Source: an uncultured Alphaproteobacteria bacterium
GTDB lineage: Bacteria > Pseudomonadota > Alphaproteobacteria > RF32 > CAG-239
Length of the DNA: 62,110 nucleotides
Assembly: GCA_934254925.1 (NCBI GenBank)
Contig: CAKQMD010000006.1
Location: 1 to 62,110 of the forward strand
Direction of reading: 5' to 3'
Part shown: piece after piece, positions 1 to 8,285 of the stretch
Layout of the letters: every line of letters starts with the position of its first letter
Numbering within the stretch: the stretch's first letter is position 1
Translations under genes and position numbers: made by a program
The notes under the pieces: model-generated
The model's input: the letters and a program-made list of their open reading frames with translations, nothing else
Databases searched by the model: none
Told to the model about the DNA's origin: nothing

Positions 1-212
1 AAGGTACAGGAAGCATACCTCATTTTCATGCCGGTTGCAGTCGGTTTGAGGTCAATATAGGGATATTGGGTTATATCGATGGGATCCCGGAGGTTTTCAT
101 TATAATAGAGCGTTTGGTAAAAAAGCGGATTTTTGAATTTTACCACTTCCTCTGCTTGAGCAGTTTGTATGGTTAGGCTGATTAACAGTAGTGCCAGTCC
201 GCTTTTGATCAT
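1..212 (-). CDS. Partial periplasmic repeat protein, tandem paralog
   Basis: This is the N-terminal end of a gene that runs off the left edge of the window. Positions 1-231 repeat positions about 1770-2000 almost base for base (about six differences), including the signal peptide (MIKSGLALLLISLTIQTAQA) and 18 bp of upstream sequence with the GAGGAC ribosome binding site. It therefore starts a second copy of the gene at 232-1980 and lies only 19 bp downstream of that copy's stop. The product should be exported to the periplasm. Family not recognised. The near-identity indicates a recent tandem duplication. The remaining length cannot be judged. Confidence 0.8.
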   Translation of the reverse strand, partial: MIKSGLALLLISLTIQTAQAEEVVKFKNPLFYQTLYYNENLRDPIDITQYPYIDLKPTATGMKMRYASCT

Positions 213-231
213 CGTTGAGTCCTCTGTTTAG

Positions 232-1980
232 TTATTCCGGTACATAAGGAATGCAGTTGGATGCTGGGATTGCCCATTCATGAGCTTCTGTTTTGGGAAG
301 CTCATCCAAAGAAGAGGCTGGTCCATGTTCAATAAAATCGCATCTTTTTAATGTTGCATCGCCAACGATTGTTTCCTGGACTTCGGGATTCACTTCATAA
401 TAATGAAATTCTTTTCTTGGTCCTTGTAGCAGATGTGGTCGTTGCTTGTCACATTCCAAAGTAATGGCAGAGTCTGTATTCTTCACTAAAACACAAGTGT
501 CAAATTCGTTGGGATATTCTTTTGTTTCTTTAAATTCTTCTTTTTTCCAACCATGGGAAATCGGGCTCAACAAGCGTCTGTAACTGTACTCATAAAAATC
601 TAATGAGCCATTTAAAGGTTGGGCAAAGATAGGATTTTTGAATTCGGTAAAAGGCTTTTCCGGGGCATGAAGCCATTTGTGTTGGACTTTTGGGGCCGGT
701 TCGGTTGCACCGCAGTCCGTGCTCTTTGTGTCATAAACATGAGAGACCACGGCATTGTCTTTGGGAGATGTTGCCAAAGAGGCGATCTGGCAGTATCCTT
801 TGTCATTTTTGCCGATGGAATAGAAGGTGAGAGGATAATAATCCTCTTCTGGGGAGCCGTCTTCAAAAGAAGTCGGTCGGCATTTGTAAGAAACACGGGA
901 AGGTGTTTCTTCCAGCAGGAGGCAGGGAATATGGGTAATGACGGAATACAGACCATTGGCTTTGAGGGAAATAGGGTTGGTGATGATAGCTCCGTCGAAA
1001 AGCAGCGGTTGGTTAAAGAGCGGATTTTTAAACTTGATGTCCTTTTGGGCAGAGACGACGGTGTTTTTCCTCGTTTCTTTGAGCGGGACGTAAGGATCGC
1101 AGTTTTTAGCATTAACTGCAAAAGCATTATAAGAAGGAGGGTAGCGGTAGCTTTCAAGCTCTTCTAGAGAGACTTCTTGACCTCTTTCGTTGATTCTGCA
1201 AAGAGCACCTGTTTCAAACATTTCAGGATAAGAATAAATGCTAAGAATACCTAGTGTTTTATCAGCAGCTACCTCAAAACTGTGAAAGACTTTCTTTGGT
1301 GCAAGTTCTAATCCCGGATCTTGTGCGTCGCATTCAAAAGCAATGTGTTGATCGGTGTTTTTAATCAGAATACATTCTTCATGACTTTCGGAATATTTTT
1401 CTTCCCCTACGGTGTTGGGGGTCAGCAGGCGTTTGTAGTCTTCCTCAAAATGGTTTGATACTGCATCTAAGGGGAGACCAAAGATGGGGTTTTTGAATTC
1501 GGTGAAAGGTTTTTCCGGGGCATGAAGCCAGGTATGTTGGACTTTGGGGGCCGGTTCGGTTGCGCCGCAGTCCGTGCTTTCGGTATCATAAACATAAGAA
1601 ACCTGAGCTTTGTCGAGGTCTGATTTGGCTAAAGAGGCGACTTGGCAGAATCCTTTGTCGTTTTTGCCGATGGAATAGAAACTGAGCCAAAAGGGATCAT
1701 ATGCTTGGTTGTATTTATTGAATGGAATTTGGCATTTAAAGGTCATGTGAGAAGGGGTATTTTCAACTAAGGTACAGGAAGCATACCTCATTTTCATGCC
1801 GGTTGCAGTCGGTTTGAGGTCAATATAGGGATATTGGGTTATATCTTTGGGATCCCGGAGGTTTTCGTTATAATAGAGCGTTTGGTAAAAAAGCGGATTT
1901 TTGAACTTTACCACTTCCTCTGCTTGGGCAGTTTGTATGGTTAGGCTGATTAACAGTAGTGCCAGTCCGCTTTTGATCAT
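232..1980 (-). CDS. Periplasmic four-repeat protein, unknown family
   Basis: Protein of 582 residues with a Sec signal peptide (cleavage probable after residue 20, LTIQTAQA-EE). The mature part has four units, each opening with a FKNP(L/I)F motif near residues 27, 161, 318 and 449. Units 1-2 and 3-4 are near copies of each other, sharing GKNDKG(F/Y)CQ(V/I)ASLA, STDCGATEPAPKVQH and LHAPEKPFTEFKNPIF, so the gene arose by internal duplication of a roughly 290-residue unit. Conserved cysteines suggest disulfides. I do not recognise the family. It lies 67 bp downstream of a GH24 lysozyme gene on the same strand but has its own promoter. Position, export and duplication would suit an inhibitor or immunity protein for that lysozyme (inference). 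Start chosen at ATG 1980 with GAGGAC upstream. Confidence 0.85.
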   Translation of the reverse strand: MIKSGLALLLISLTIQTAQAEEVVKFKNPLFYQTLYYNENLRDPKDITQYPYIDLKPTATGMKMRYASCTLVENTPSHMTFKCQIPFNKYNQAYDPFWLSFYSIGKNDKGFCQVASLAKSDLDKAQVSYVYDTESTDCGATEPAPKVQHTWLHAPEKPFTEFKNPIFGLPLDAVSNHFEEDYKRLLTPNTVGEEKYSESHEECILIKNTDQHIAFECDAQDPGLELAPKKVFHSFEVAADKTLGILSIYSYPEMFETGALCRINERGQEVSLEELESYRYPPSYNAFAVNAKNCDPYVPLKETRKNTVVSAQKDIKFKNPLFNQPLLFDGAIITNPISLKANGLYSVITHIPCLLLEETPSRVSYKCRPTSFEDGSPEEDYYPLTFYSIGKNDKGYCQIASLATSPKDNAVVSHVYDTKSTDCGATEPAPKVQHKWLHAPEKPFTEFKNPIFAQPLNGSLDFYEYSYRRLLSPISHGWKKEEFKETKEYPNEFDTCVLVKNTDSAITLECDKQRPHLLQGPRKEFHYYEVNPEVQETIVGDATLKRCDFIEHGPASSLDELPKTEAHEWAIPASNCIPYVPE

Positions 1981-2011
1981 CGTTGAGTCCTCTGTTTAAT
2001 AAATAATACAC

Positions 2012-2041
2012 ATAATAATACAACCAATAATAATATGTCAA
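2012..2041 (-). promoter_or_regulatory. Putative sigma-70 promoter of the periplasmic repeat genes
   Basis: On the minus strand TTGACA (2036-2041) and TATTAT (2012-2017) are separated by 18 bp, in the gap between the lysozyme stop and the repeat-protein start. The repeat proteins can therefore be expressed without reading through the lysozyme leader terminator. Confidence 0.55.
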
Positions 2042-2047
2042 GCTTCA

Positions 2048-3739
2048 TCAGACTTTTTTCTTTTGCTCTTCTTCTGCTGCAGCCTCCATTAAGAGGTTAT
2101 AGACGCGGTCATTGCGCTCTTTTGGTACTTGGAGACGATGGCATTCTTTCGCCATGGCGGCATAGTCTTTTCTCTTGAGCGCTTCAAAATATTTTTTCCA
2201 GCCGTTCACCAGATTGCCGTTTTTATCTCTTATGAGTTCTTTGAATTTGGTGGGGCCTATATTGAAGACCATGTCAAAGTTGGCATCCTGCACTTTTGGG
2301 GGAAGCTCGTTGATATCAATGCCCAATTCTTCCAAATAGTCTATGTGGCGGGTCATGTTCTCCCAGGCTTTTTGACAATAAAATTCGTATGAGGTCTTGT
2401 CATCTAAGTACATATAGGTTGCTCTTTCATATATATCGGCGTTGATGTTATAGACCTTTTTGGCTTCTTGGGGAGACATTCCTTGTTGGATGCGTTTTTC
2501 TTTTTCTTTTTCTAACTCTTGTTTTATTTCCATCAAGTCTTGGTATTTTGCCTTTTTTTCATCCAGACTTAATTCCTTGCCTTCATGGTCATAAAACTTG
2601 AGGTCAGTGAACTCTTTTTCACTGGAGATCAGACAGCCTGTGCCGACGGTGAGGTTACCTTCGCTGTCAAAATAAGGATGATAAGTCGGTTTTTCTAACT
2701 CTTCTGTTGCCCCTTTGTTGCGAACTATTATATCGTTGACCAGTTGAGCTTTCGGATGGTTTCGTTGGGCCTGCTTGGACTGTTCCCAAGATATTCGCTC
2801 TAATGTGGATTTATCTTTATTAGATATATTCTTCAAAGATTCAGGGCGTGTCCTTCCCGAGAGGGGATCGCCGAGGATTCTTTGAATATATTCGGGGAGT
2901 TTTTTCCCTTTGGCGGCGGTGGCGGAAGTCGTCTTCCCTGTCAGGCGGTAGCTGTCTTTCGGCAAGTTTTTCAAGTCGATTCCTGCTTCTAACGTCAGAT
3001 TATCTTCCAAATTCCGCAAAGCGCTGGCGGGGAAGGTTTGGGTCAGAGAGGTTATCTGTTTTTGTCGAAGCGGGCTTTCGTTATTCGGCTTTTGGTTTGT
3101 GGTTGTGGGCATTGAGGCCTGTTGTTGTCTTGTTAGCATGCCATCGGAGTTTTGGGAGTTGGAGAAGACGGGCGTTTTTGCCTCTTCGACAGTGTTGACG
3201 CCCTTGGTTGTCGGGGAGGAAGTTGCGGCGTTTTCCGCCGACTCTTTGTCAAGAGAGAATCCGGCTTCCGAGATGAAATGGATAATTTTATCCAAAACGG
3301 AGCCTTTATTGTCCTGCTCTGCGGCAGAAGCCGAGGAAATATCAGGTTTGGCACCGGGTACAGATATGGCTTTGGGCGTTTGCGGCGCATTAGGCTTGGT
3401 TTCCGCTACAGGCATGGCTGCAGGTGCAGAAGGCACTGCCGGTTTGGCCGGAGGAACAGGCACAGGCTTGGGAAGAGATTTTGCCGGAGCGGCTTGTGCT
3501 TCTTCGTCTTTTGCAGCTTCGGCAGCGGGCGTTATTTCTTTGTTTGAGAGTTTTTCCGGCTCTTCTTCCTCTTGAGCGGGCATAATGTTATCCTTGTTTT
3601 GTCTCGGAAAAGTGACGTTTTCGTTAGAAAGCAAGTTTTTGAAAATGACATTGTCCGGATCTGAATGCCAGTCGCGTATGCGGAACAGCTCTTCAGACGG
3701 TTTGAATAATCCGAATTTTTCTTTGGTATTTACGGTCAT
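2048..3739 (-). CDS. GH24 (T4-type) lysozyme with long Pro/Ala-rich N-terminus
   Basis: Protein of 563 residues. The last ~220 residues form a phage-type GH24 muramidase, shown by the E-x8-D-x5-T catalytic signature (E in EKPTYHPYF, then D, then T in NLTVGTG) and the later VFNIG motif of the family. This enzyme cleaves the MurNAc-GlcNAc bond of peptidoglycan. The first ~340 residues are low-complexity, acidic then rich in Pro/Ala/Lys, with no signal peptide or transmembrane segment, so export needs a holin-like or other route. T4-type lysozymes are usually about 160 residues; the long N-terminus is unusual. The gene carries the same promoter-palindrome-terminator leader as a holin/spanin cassette at 18.2 kb and two accessory modules. 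Start ATG 3739 with AAAGGAT upstream. Phage endolysin or antibacterial effector are both possible. Confidence 0.8.
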   Translation of the reverse strand: MTVNTKEKFGLFKPSEELFRIRDWHSDPDNVIFKNLLSNENVTFPRQNKDNIMPAQEEEEPEKLSNKEITPAAEAAKDEEAQAAPAKSLPKPVPVPPAKPAVPSAPAAMPVAETKPNAPQTPKAISVPGAKPDISSASAAEQDNKGSVLDKIIHFISEAGFSLDKESAENAATSSPTTKGVNTVEEAKTPVFSNSQNSDGMLTRQQQASMPTTTNQKPNNESPLRQKQITSLTQTFPASALRNLEDNLTLEAGIDLKNLPKDSYRLTGKTTSATAAKGKKLPEYIQRILGDPLSGRTRPESLKNISNKDKSTLERISWEQSKQAQRNHPKAQLVNDIIVRNKGATEELEKPTYHPYFDSEGNLTVGTGCLISSEKEFTDLKFYDHEGKELSLDEKKAKYQDLMEIKQELEKEKEKRIQQGMSPQEAKKVYNINADIYERATYMYLDDKTSYEFYCQKAWENMTRHIDYLEELGIDINELPPKVQDANFDMVFNIGPTKFKELIRDKNGNLVNGWKKYFEALKRKDYAAMAKECHRLQVPKERNDRVYNLLMEAAAEEEQKKKV

Positions 3740-3767
3740 GGATAATCCTTTCTCAGAAGTTTAAAAC

Positions 3768-3798
3768 AAAAAAATCCACCGGAGATCCGGTGGATTTT
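3768..3798 (-). terminator. Leader terminator upstream of the lysozyme gene
   Basis: A perfect 12-bp stem (3771-3782 with 3787-3798, loop AGAT) is followed on the minus strand by a seven-base T run, ending about 30 nt before the lysozyme start codon. It lies between the gene's promoter and its coding sequence, so it should stop most transcripts unless it is relieved. Compared with the leaders at 39.1 and 59.8 kb the outer stem (AAAATCC/GGATTTT) is kept while the inner stem bases change together. Confidence 0.85.
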
Positions 3799-3800
3799 AG

Positions 3801-3855
3801 ATACACTTATAGCAAGTGATAATTTGTATTTATCAAGCAATGGTTTTAAAGTCAA
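3801..3855 (-). promoter_or_regulatory. Leader copy 1: promoter plus start-site palindrome
   Basis: Minus strand: -35 TTGACT (3850-3855), 17-bp spacer, -10 TAAATA (3827-3832), 6 bp, then the palindrome ATCACTTGCTATAAGTGTAT (3801-3820), directly followed by the leader terminator. The palindrome begins about where transcription should start, so it could act as an operator or as a 5' RNA hairpin (CACTT/AAGTG). The same spacing recurs at 18.2, 39.2 and 59.8 kb. Confidence 0.8.
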
Positions 3856-3978
3856 GCCATTTGAGAAGCTGTGGATAAGTTTATTTTTTGCAAATGTTAA
3901 CGAATCTTTTTGATTTTTTCTTTATATTATGCCGCGAAGTTTTTTGAAAAAAATTTATTTTTGAGGAGAAAAGGCAAG

Positions 3979-6603
3979 ATGAAGTCTAAGGTTTGCCAAG
4001 AAAGTGATGCTCTGGAAGAAAACGGCGCACGCAGCATTGAGGATCTGAACGTCGTTATCGATCGGGTCAAAACGGCGCAGGAGGTGTTGTCTACCTTTAA
4101 CCAGGAACAGGTTGACCGTATTTTTGCCGCTGTGGCACTGGCCGCAAATAATGCGCGCATCCCCCTGGCCAAAATGGCGGTGGAAGAAACCGGTATGGGA
4201 ATCGTGGAAGACAAGGTGATTAAAAATCATTTTGCGGCGGAAGAAATCTATAATAAATATCGCAATGCCAAGACTTGCGGCGTGATCGAACGCGACGATA
4301 CCAACGGTTTGATTAAAATCGCCGAGCCTTTGGGTGTGATTGCCGGGGTGATTCCCACGACAAACCCGACGTCGACGGTGATCTTTAAGACACTGATCGC
4401 GCTGAAGACAAGAAACGGCATTATCTTTTCTCCGCATCCGCGGGCCAAAAAATCTACAATCGCCGCGGCAAAATTGTTGCACGAGGCGGCGGTTAAGGCC
4501 GGTGCGCCCAAAAATATCATCGGCTGGGTGGAGGAGCCGACCATCGACCTGACGCAGCACCTGATGAGTCATGAAGGAATCGCCATGATTTTGGCTACCG
4601 GCGGTCCGGGAATGGTTAAAGCTGCTTATTCCTCGGGAAAACCGGCGCTTGGCGTCGGCGCCGGAAATACGCCGGCGGTGATTGACGAGACGGCAGACAT
4701 CAAAACGGCGGTGAGTTCCGTTTTAATGAGCAAGACCTTCGACAACGGCATGATCTGCGCTTCCGAGCAATCGGTGGTGGTGCATAAGGACGTTTATGAC
4801 GAGGTAAAAAAAGAGTTTGAATATCGCGGCGCCTACATCCTTAACAAAAAAGAACGGGAAAAGGTGGCCAAAACCCTTATTCAGGACGGAAAACTCAATG
4901 CCGCCATCGTCGGACAACCGGCGGCGAAAATTGCCGAACTGGCCGGCGTGAAAGTGCCCGAAGAGACGAAGATCCTCATCGGCGAAGTGGAAAAGATCGG
5001 GCCGGAGGAGCCGTTCTCTTATGAGAAATTGTCGCCGGTTTTGGCCATGTATAAGGTTGATGATTTTGAAACGGCGGTTTCTCACGCGGCAGAGTTGATT
5101 CATTTTGCCGGTCGAGGGCATACGTCCGTTTTGTATACGGCCAAGCATAATGCCGACAGAATCGCTCATTTCAGCGACATGCTGGACACGGGGCGTATTT
5201 TGATCAATACGCCGGCTTCGCAAGGCGGTATCGGTGATTTGTACAATTTCCGGCTGGATCCGTCGCTGACTTTGGGATGCGGTTCCTGGGGCGGCAATGC
5301 GGCCAGTGAAAACGTGGGAGTAAAACATTTGGTGAATATTAAAAACGTGGCGGCGCGACGCGAAAACATGCTGTGGTTCAGAGTTCCCCCGAAAATCTAC
5401 TTCAAACAGGGGGCGACGGGTTTTGCCCTGCGCGAACTCAAAGGCAAGAAAAAGGCCTTCATCATTACCGACAAGCCGTTGTTTGGCTTGGGCTATACCG
5501 ATAAAATCACCAGCGTGTTGGAAGAGTTGGACATTTCTTACCAGATTTTCTCCAACGTTAATCCGGATCCTGATACCGAGACGATCCACAATGCCCTGAA
5601 GATCGTCCGAAATCTCGAGCCCGACGTGATTATCGCTCTGGGCGGCGGTTCGCCGATGGATGCGGCCAAAATCGTATGGCTGATGTATGAGCATCCGGAA
5701 GTCAAGTTTGAGGATTTGGCCATGCGCTTTATGGATATTCGCAAAAGAGTCTGCACTTTTCCCGATTTGGGGCAGAAGGCTATGCTGGTGACGATCCCGA
5801 CTACTTCGGGAACGGGATCGGAAGTGACGCCTTTTGCGGTGATTACCGATTCTGAAACGCATATCAAATATCCGATTACCGACTATGTGTTGACGCCGAA
5901 CATGGCCATTGTCGATCCGGATTTGGTCTTAACCATGCCGAGAGGGTTGGCCGCCGCGTCGGGTATCGACGCTTTGACCCATGCGTTGGAGGCTTATGCT
6001 TCGATTATGGCAACGCCGTTTACCGACGGTATCGCCTTGGAGGCCGCCAAAATGATTTTTGACAATTTGGCAAAGTCCGTTAACGACGGGCAGAACAATC
6101 CGCAGGCCCGCGAAAATATGCATTATGCTGCAACAATGGCCGGCATGGCCTTCTCTCAGGCTTTTCTCGGCGTTTGCCATTCGATGGCGCATAAACTCGG
6201 ATCTGCCTACAATGTGCCGCACGGCGTGGCCAATGCCATGCTGATCAACGAGGTGATCCGCTTTAATGCCAGCGATCGTCCGACCAAGCAGGGGACTTTC
6301 TCGCAATATCAATATCCCAAAGGAAAGACCCGTTATGCTCAAGTGGCCGATGCTTTGAACCTGGGCGGAAAAACGGAAGACGAGAAGGTGGAGAAGCTGA
6401 TCGCTGCCATTGAACGGCTGAAAAAAGACATCGGTATTCCGTTATCGATCAAGGCTTTCGGTGTTGATGAGAAGGTTTTTCTCGACAATTTGGACCATTT
6501 GGCGGAACTGGCCTTCGACGACCAGTGTACCGGTGCCAATCCTCGTTATCCGTTAATCAACGAAATTAAGCAAATGTATCTGAACGCTTATTACGGCAAA
6601 TAG
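3979..6603 (+). CDS. adhE: Bifunctional acetaldehyde-CoA/alcohol dehydrogenase
   Basis: AdhE converts acetyl-CoA to acetaldehyde and then ethanol, regenerating two NAD+ during fermentation; the family forms cytoplasmic spirosome filaments. The N-terminal aldehyde dehydrogenase half carries the catalytic cysteine in NGMICASEQ (C260). The C-terminal iron-dependent alcohol dehydrogenase half carries the nucleotide loop ALGGGSPMDAAK and the metal-site segments DALTHALEAY and CHSMAHKLGS. At 874 residues it matches the usual family length (about 870-890). The start is ATG 3979 behind GAGGAG; the open frame extends 23 codons upstream without a ribosome binding site. A hairpin terminator follows. Its presence implies mixed-acid or ethanol fermentation. 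Confidence 0.97.
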   Translation: MKSKVCQESDALEENGARSIEDLNVVIDRVKTAQEVLSTFNQEQVDRIFAAVALAANNARIPLAKMAVEETGMGIVEDKVIKNHFAAEEIYNKYRNAKTCGVIERDDTNGLIKIAEPLGVIAGVIPTTNPTSTVIFKTLIALKTRNGIIFSPHPRAKKSTIAAAKLLHEAAVKAGAPKNIIGWVEEPTIDLTQHLMSHEGIAMILATGGPGMVKAAYSSGKPALGVGAGNTPAVIDETADIKTAVSSVLMSKTFDNGMICASEQSVVVHKDVYDEVKKEFEYRGAYILNKKEREKVAKTLIQDGKLNAAIVGQPAAKIAELAGVKVPEETKILIGEVEKIGPEEPFSYEKLSPVLAMYKVDDFETAVSHAAELIHFAGRGHTSVLYTAKHNADRIAHFSDMLDTGRILINTPASQGGIGDLYNFRLDPSLTLGCGSWGGNAASENVGVKHLVNIKNVAARRENMLWFRVPPKIYFKQGATGFALRELKGKKKAFIITDKPLFGLGYTDKITSVLEELDISYQIFSNVNPDPDTETIHNALKIVRNLEPDVIIALGGGSPMDAAKIVWLMYEHPEVKFEDLAMRFMDIRKRVCTFPDLGQKAMLVTIPTTSGTGSEVTPFAVITDSETHIKYPITDYVLTPNMAIVDPDLVLTMPRGLAAASGIDALTHALEAYASIMATPFTDGIALEAAKMIFDNLAKSVNDGQNNPQARENMHYAATMAGMAFSQAFLGVCHSMAHKLGSAYNVPHGVANAMLINEVIRFNASDRPTKQGTFSQYQYPKGKTRYAQVADALNLGGKTEDEKVEKLIAAIERLKKDIGIPLSIKAFGVDEKVFLDNLDHLAELAFDDQCTGANPRYPLINEIKQMYLNAYYGK

Positions 6604-6627
6604 GTTTGGGAACTATTTTGCGATGGG

Positions 6628-6661
6628 AAAGCAGTTTCTTGCACAGAAACTGCTTTTCTTT
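6628..6661 (+). terminator. Terminator after adhE
   Basis: The stem AAAGCAGTTTC / GAAACTGCTTT with a 7-nt loop is followed by a T-rich tail. It lies between the adhE stop and the next gene. Confidence 0.75.
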
Positions 6662-6690
6662 ACAATATGCTAATAATTTGGCGTTACAGT

Positions 6691-7164
6691 ATGGGTATGA
6701 AGACATGGATGCTGACATTACTGTTTTTTCTGGCAGTCGGGAGTGCGGCGGCAGAATCTAAAGACGAAGACCCGGCGGAACTGAAGGATCGTCGGGTGGT
6801 CGTTTATTATCTGCATCCGGGTTGCAGGAGTTTCATTTGCCGCAAGTTGGAACGAATGACCGCTGAAAGCGTGGCGCAGAATTTTGCCGAGCAGATGGCA
6901 AGCGGTCTGCTGGAGTTCAAATCCGTCAATTATCATGAGCCCAAATATGCTTATTTGGCTCGCAATTATAAGGTTTTGGAAGGAAACAAGGCCGTCGTTT
7001 TGAGCGAGATGCTCAATTTTAAGGAAGTGCGGAAACGGCCTTTGGACAAGATGTGGGCTTTGTCTTCTTCTCCGGAACCGGATTATAAACGCTATGTGCG
7101 CGAAGAGACGGAGGATTTTATCCGTCAGGGCGACCGTGTTCTTAATCTCCGATCTTTAAAGTAA
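6691..7164 (+). CDS. Secreted thioredoxin-fold protein, ArsF-like
   Basis: Roughly 157 residues, starting with a hydrophobic signal segment (LTLLFFLAVGSAAA). The rest resembles the small thioredoxin-like family named after the ArsF nitroreductase subunit: VVYYLHPGC..FICRKLERMT, then LLEFKSVNYHEPK, then LDKMW and an acidic C-terminal helix. Two cysteines, in HPGCRSFICRK, take the place of a CxxC-type active site but are more widely spaced, so redox activity is uncertain. The start is uncertain: ATG codons at 6667, 6691 and 6697 are in frame and none has a good Shine-Dalgarno. It stands alone between adhE's terminator and a LysR gene. Confidence 0.6.
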   Translation: MGMKTWMLTLLFFLAVGSAAAESKDEDPAELKDRRVVVYYLHPGCRSFICRKLERMTAESVAQNFAEQMASGLLEFKSVNYHEPKYAYLARNYKVLEGNKAVVLSEMLNFKEVRKRPLDKMWALSSSPEPDYKRYVREETEDFIRQGDRVLNLRSLK

Positions 7165-7236
7165 GTTTGTTGATGATTTTTTAAGATATATTTTTCTATA
7201 ATATCAACAATTAATTGTTGGGTAACGGAGGTTTGA

Positions 7237-8121
7237 ATGATTACGAAAAAGGAAATAGCCTGTCTGGAAAGTCTGCTCTATATTTATGCCATTTCCAAAA
7301 GTAAAAGCAAAAGAGAGGTGGCCGAAAGGCTCGGGACTTCTGTCGATACCATCAACAAATATGTTTCCGAATTTGAAAGCGAAATGAAAACCCGTTTTCT
7401 TCTCAGTAACGGTAGGGGAACGGCCATAACGCCGGAAGGTAAAAAAATTTTGGATATTTCGGAGGATATTGTCCGGGTTTTGCGCAGTCTCGGAGATTAC
7501 GGCGAGCGGGCGGCATCTTATAAAGGAACGGTGCGTCTGGCGATGCCCGATACGGCTGCGGATTATCTAGGAGCCAAAGGAGTGTTTGAATTTTTGACGC
7601 GCTATCCCGAAATCAGTTTTGAAAACATGGTCAGCAATGTTGTGCCGGATATGGGCGTGATGGAAGCCGACATTTGTTTGGATTTTGCTCCGCCGTCGCA
7701 TCCCGATGCGGTGGTGATTGCCGAAAAACCGATCCGTTGCGGCTTTTTTGCTTCCCGCCGTTATATTGAGGTCTTCGGTAGGCCGAGAAACGTCGAGGAT
7801 CTCATGGAGAACCACAGGATCTGTTTTAAGGAAAGCAATGTGATTAAAAATCCGAAAGTCAGGGAAGTTTTTGCCTGTGCCAAGCATGTCGTTTATAAGA
7901 CGTCGTCGGTTTTTTCTCTGCGTTCGGTTTTGCGAGCGGGATTGGGCGTGGGGCTTTGTCCGCTGTCTTACGGCGATGCCAATCTGCTTCACCTCAAAAA
8001 TCTGAAGCTTGATTTTGACATTACGCTTTATCTCTTTGCTCACAAAGATGGCAAGGATATGCCGCGTAACCGGTTAGTGCTTGATTATATCAAAAATCTG
8101 ATGAATGGAAAGGAAAATTGA
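7237..8121 (+). CDS. LysR-family transcriptional regulator
   Basis: Protein of 294 residues. Residues 1-65 form a winged helix-turn-helix (AISKSKSKREVAERLGTSVDTINKYVSEFE... ending TPEGKKIL). Residues about 90-290 form a LysR-type ligand-binding domain (GTVRLAMPDTAADYLG; SVFSLRSVLRAGLGVGLCPLSYGDA). ATG 7237 is preceded by a strong GGAGGT. The next gene on the same strand begins 164 bp downstream and has its own leader, so this regulator is probably monocistronic. Ligand and targets cannot be read from the sequence; the neighbouring adhE or the Mla-like operon are candidates by position only. Confidence 0.85.
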   Translation: MITKKEIACLESLLYIYAISKSKSKREVAERLGTSVDTINKYVSEFESEMKTRFLLSNGRGTAITPEGKKILDISEDIVRVLRSLGDYGERAASYKGTVRLAMPDTAADYLGAKGVFEFLTRYPEISFENMVSNVVPDMGVMEADICLDFAPPSHPDAVVIAEKPIRCGFFASRRYIEVFGRPRNVEDLMENHRICFKESNVIKNPKVREVFACAKHVVYKTSSVFSLRSVLRAGLGVGLCPLSYGDANLLHLKNLKLDFDITLYLFAHKDGKDMPRNRLVLDYIKNLMNGKEN

Positions 8122-8285
8122 TTTTCTTAAATATTCATTGAGGAAATAATTTCTCGTCAATTCAACAGCAAAGCGGAATAAGGTTAAACAAAGGTTATTT
8201 TTTACAAACCTGTTTGAAGGTTATTTTGGTTGACTTTTGCGCATAAAGAAATAATTTAAATGCAAATATGTGAGGAAAAACCGCT

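Noticed and set aside
612..1157. Open frames on both strands inside the periplasmic repeat gene
   Set aside because: They overlap the signal-peptide-bearing repeat protein in other frames and show no motif or start signal.
3099..3575. Plus-strand frames opposite the Pro/Ala-rich part of the lysozyme
   Set aside because: Low-complexity GC-rich coding DNA produces long reverse frames; no start signals or motifs.
2048..3739. Calling the lysozyme and spanin loci a gene transfer agent lysis system
   Set aside because: No GTA capsid or tail genes are in the window; the idea is kept only as one possible use of the regulon.
4723..5862. 379-codon open frame on the minus strand inside adhE
   Set aside because: It is antisense to a fully conserved enzyme gene, has no ribosome binding site and its composition (His/Arg/Asp-rich) is typical of reverse-strand shadows.
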